Assembly (NCBI GenBank): GCA_947085815.1 | Contig: CAMTXU010000005.1 | Location: 1-39,959 of the forward strand | DNA from: Fen-1258 sp947085815 | GTDB taxonomy: Bacteria > Bacteroidota > Ignavibacteria > Ignavibacteriales > Melioribacteraceae | Direction of reading: 5' to 3' | Length of the DNA stretch: 39,959 bases | Shown: positions 39,410 through 39,959 of the stretch, piece after piece | Position numbering within the stretch: the first letter of the stretch is position 1 | How the letters are laid out: every line of letters starts with the position of its first letter | Translations under genes and position numbers: made by a program | Notes under the pieces: model-generated | What the model was told of the DNA's origin: nothing | What the model saw: the letters and a program-made list of their open reading frames with translations, nothing else | The model's database searches: none

Positions 39410-39959
39410 TGGGAAAAGCTCAAAAATCAAATTGACTTTTGAAGTTGCTAAATGGGAATTCAACAGATGGTTCAAATTAAAGGATCAGATCATCACACTA
39501 TTGATTAGCGCATTTATTAGTCTTCTAATTTTTGGGGGAAAAGCTCTCATAGAAAAATTCAGTGATAATAAAGTTGATTTAGTCATTATCAACAGCCACA
39601 TTCTTCCTATCAAATTAAGTAAAGAAAGTAAAATCGAACTATTAAAAAAAGAATTTGATGAGATAGATGAGCAGAAGAAATTATTGTCGGAAAAAGAGAT
39701 AAGTGGAATACTGATATTAAACGATATTGATAATATTGAATTAACGGTTAATAAAGAACCAGCCTGGCTTGGAGAATTGAAGGGAGCACTCACCTCTGCA
39801 CGGCAGCAAATCAAACTTAAGCAATCAAACATCTCCCCGGAGCAGTTGAAAAATATTTTTCAGCCCGCTCAAATAAAAATGAACTACACCGAAACTAAAA
39901 GAGAAAGAAGCAGTACAGGTGATAAGGTTACAGCCGGAATTTTTATTGGATTAATGCTG
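39402..39959 (+). CDS. ABC-2 type permease (NatB-like), cut by the window end
   Basis: The first 186 residues of the membrane partner: a cytoplasmic start (MDNGKSSKIKLTFEVAKWEF), a first membrane helix (about 28-45, IITLLISAFISLLIFGGKAL), then a large extracytoplasmic domain with charged helices, ending as the second hydrophobic segment begins (AGIFIGLML). This matches the ABC-2 exporter layout. It starts within the ATPase gene (eight-base overlap). Confidence 0.85.
   Translation, partial: MDNGKSSKIKLTFEVAKWEFNRWFKLKDQIITLLISAFISLLIFGGKALIEKFSDNKVDLVIINSHILPIKLSKESKIELLKKEFDEIDEQKKLLSEKEISGILILNDIDNIELTVNKEPAWLGELKGALTSARQQIKLKQSNISPEQLKNIFQPAQIKMNYTETKRERSSTGDKVTAGIFIGLML

Noticed and set aside
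1..39959. CRISPR array, phage-defence island or biosynthetic gene cluster
   Set aside because: No regularly spaced repeats, cas genes or recognised restriction, abortive-infection or synthetase genes were seen. Defence-type content is limited to toxin-antitoxin fragments, one HEPN relic and one DUF4258/YgiT pair.

Overview
The window is AT-rich bacterial chromosome that best fits Ignavibacteria (Ignavibacteriota, the Chlorobi/Bacteroidetes side of the tree). The evidence is a type IX secretion C-terminal domain with the typical YQNYPNPFNPTT start, an atpD-atpC pair apart from other ATP synthase genes, a class II (B12-dependent) ribonucleotide reductase, HydF, a KorDABC-type 2-oxoacid:ferredoxin oxidoreductase and a membrane pyrophosphatase. 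Together these suggest a facultative or strict anaerobe with ferredoxin-, H2- and pyrophosphate-linked energy metabolism plus oxygen defence (glutathione-peroxidase-like enzyme, Mn-type SOD). No rRNA, tRNA or CRISPR array was seen.

Layout. 163-2337: nine-heme c-type cytochrome with a T9SS sorting domain. 2458-5095: aspartase overlapping hydF. 5124-13673 (minus strand): housekeeping run of rluD, lspA, a DksA/TraR-like zinc-finger protein, ileS, a membrane/coiled-coil protein, purine nucleoside phosphorylase, a DivIVA-like protein and a YggS-like protein; several genes overlap by 1-41 bases. 13808-18472 (minus): nrdJ and a secreted glutathione peroxidase homologue. 18631-21859: a genome graveyard with a dead ParE/RelE toxin and antitoxin tail, a HEPN fragment, a decayed IS3-type element, an intact coiled-coil protein, a HicB-like orphan with no standard start codon, and a mosaic ORF joining an IS481-type transposase N-terminus to a second copy of the same toxin segment.

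22302-26157 (plus): hppA, a small unknown protein, an A-type Fe-S carrier and SOD. 26201-28061 (minus): atpC and atpD. 28062-28707: gene-free DNA with palindromic repeats. 28708-29130 (minus): a 96-aa unknown protein and a possible 26-aa protein, with shared half-sites upstream. 29264-34054 (minus): a two-component cluster with two membrane histidine kinases, a lone receiver and a deletion-derived remnant of a third PAS kinase. 34515-35370: a DUF4258/YgiT-type toxin-antitoxin-like pair between two copies of the 3' end of a 2-oxoacid oxidoreductase gamma gene. 35243-37993 (minus): the kor/vor operon (delta, alpha, beta, gamma). 38462 to the end (plus): ABC exporter ATPase and the start of its permease.

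The most interesting points are: the T9SS-sorted multiheme cytochrome; the aspA-hydF overlap, which fits ammonia supply for H-cluster assembly; one lysine-rich coding tract running across the ileS/dksA boundary and ending up on both proteins; an in-frame 411-base deletion readable in the kinase remnant; and the gamma-gene repeats around the toxin-antitoxin pair. I did not find a clearly new multi-gene system; the strongest candidates for undescribed biology are these local arrangements.
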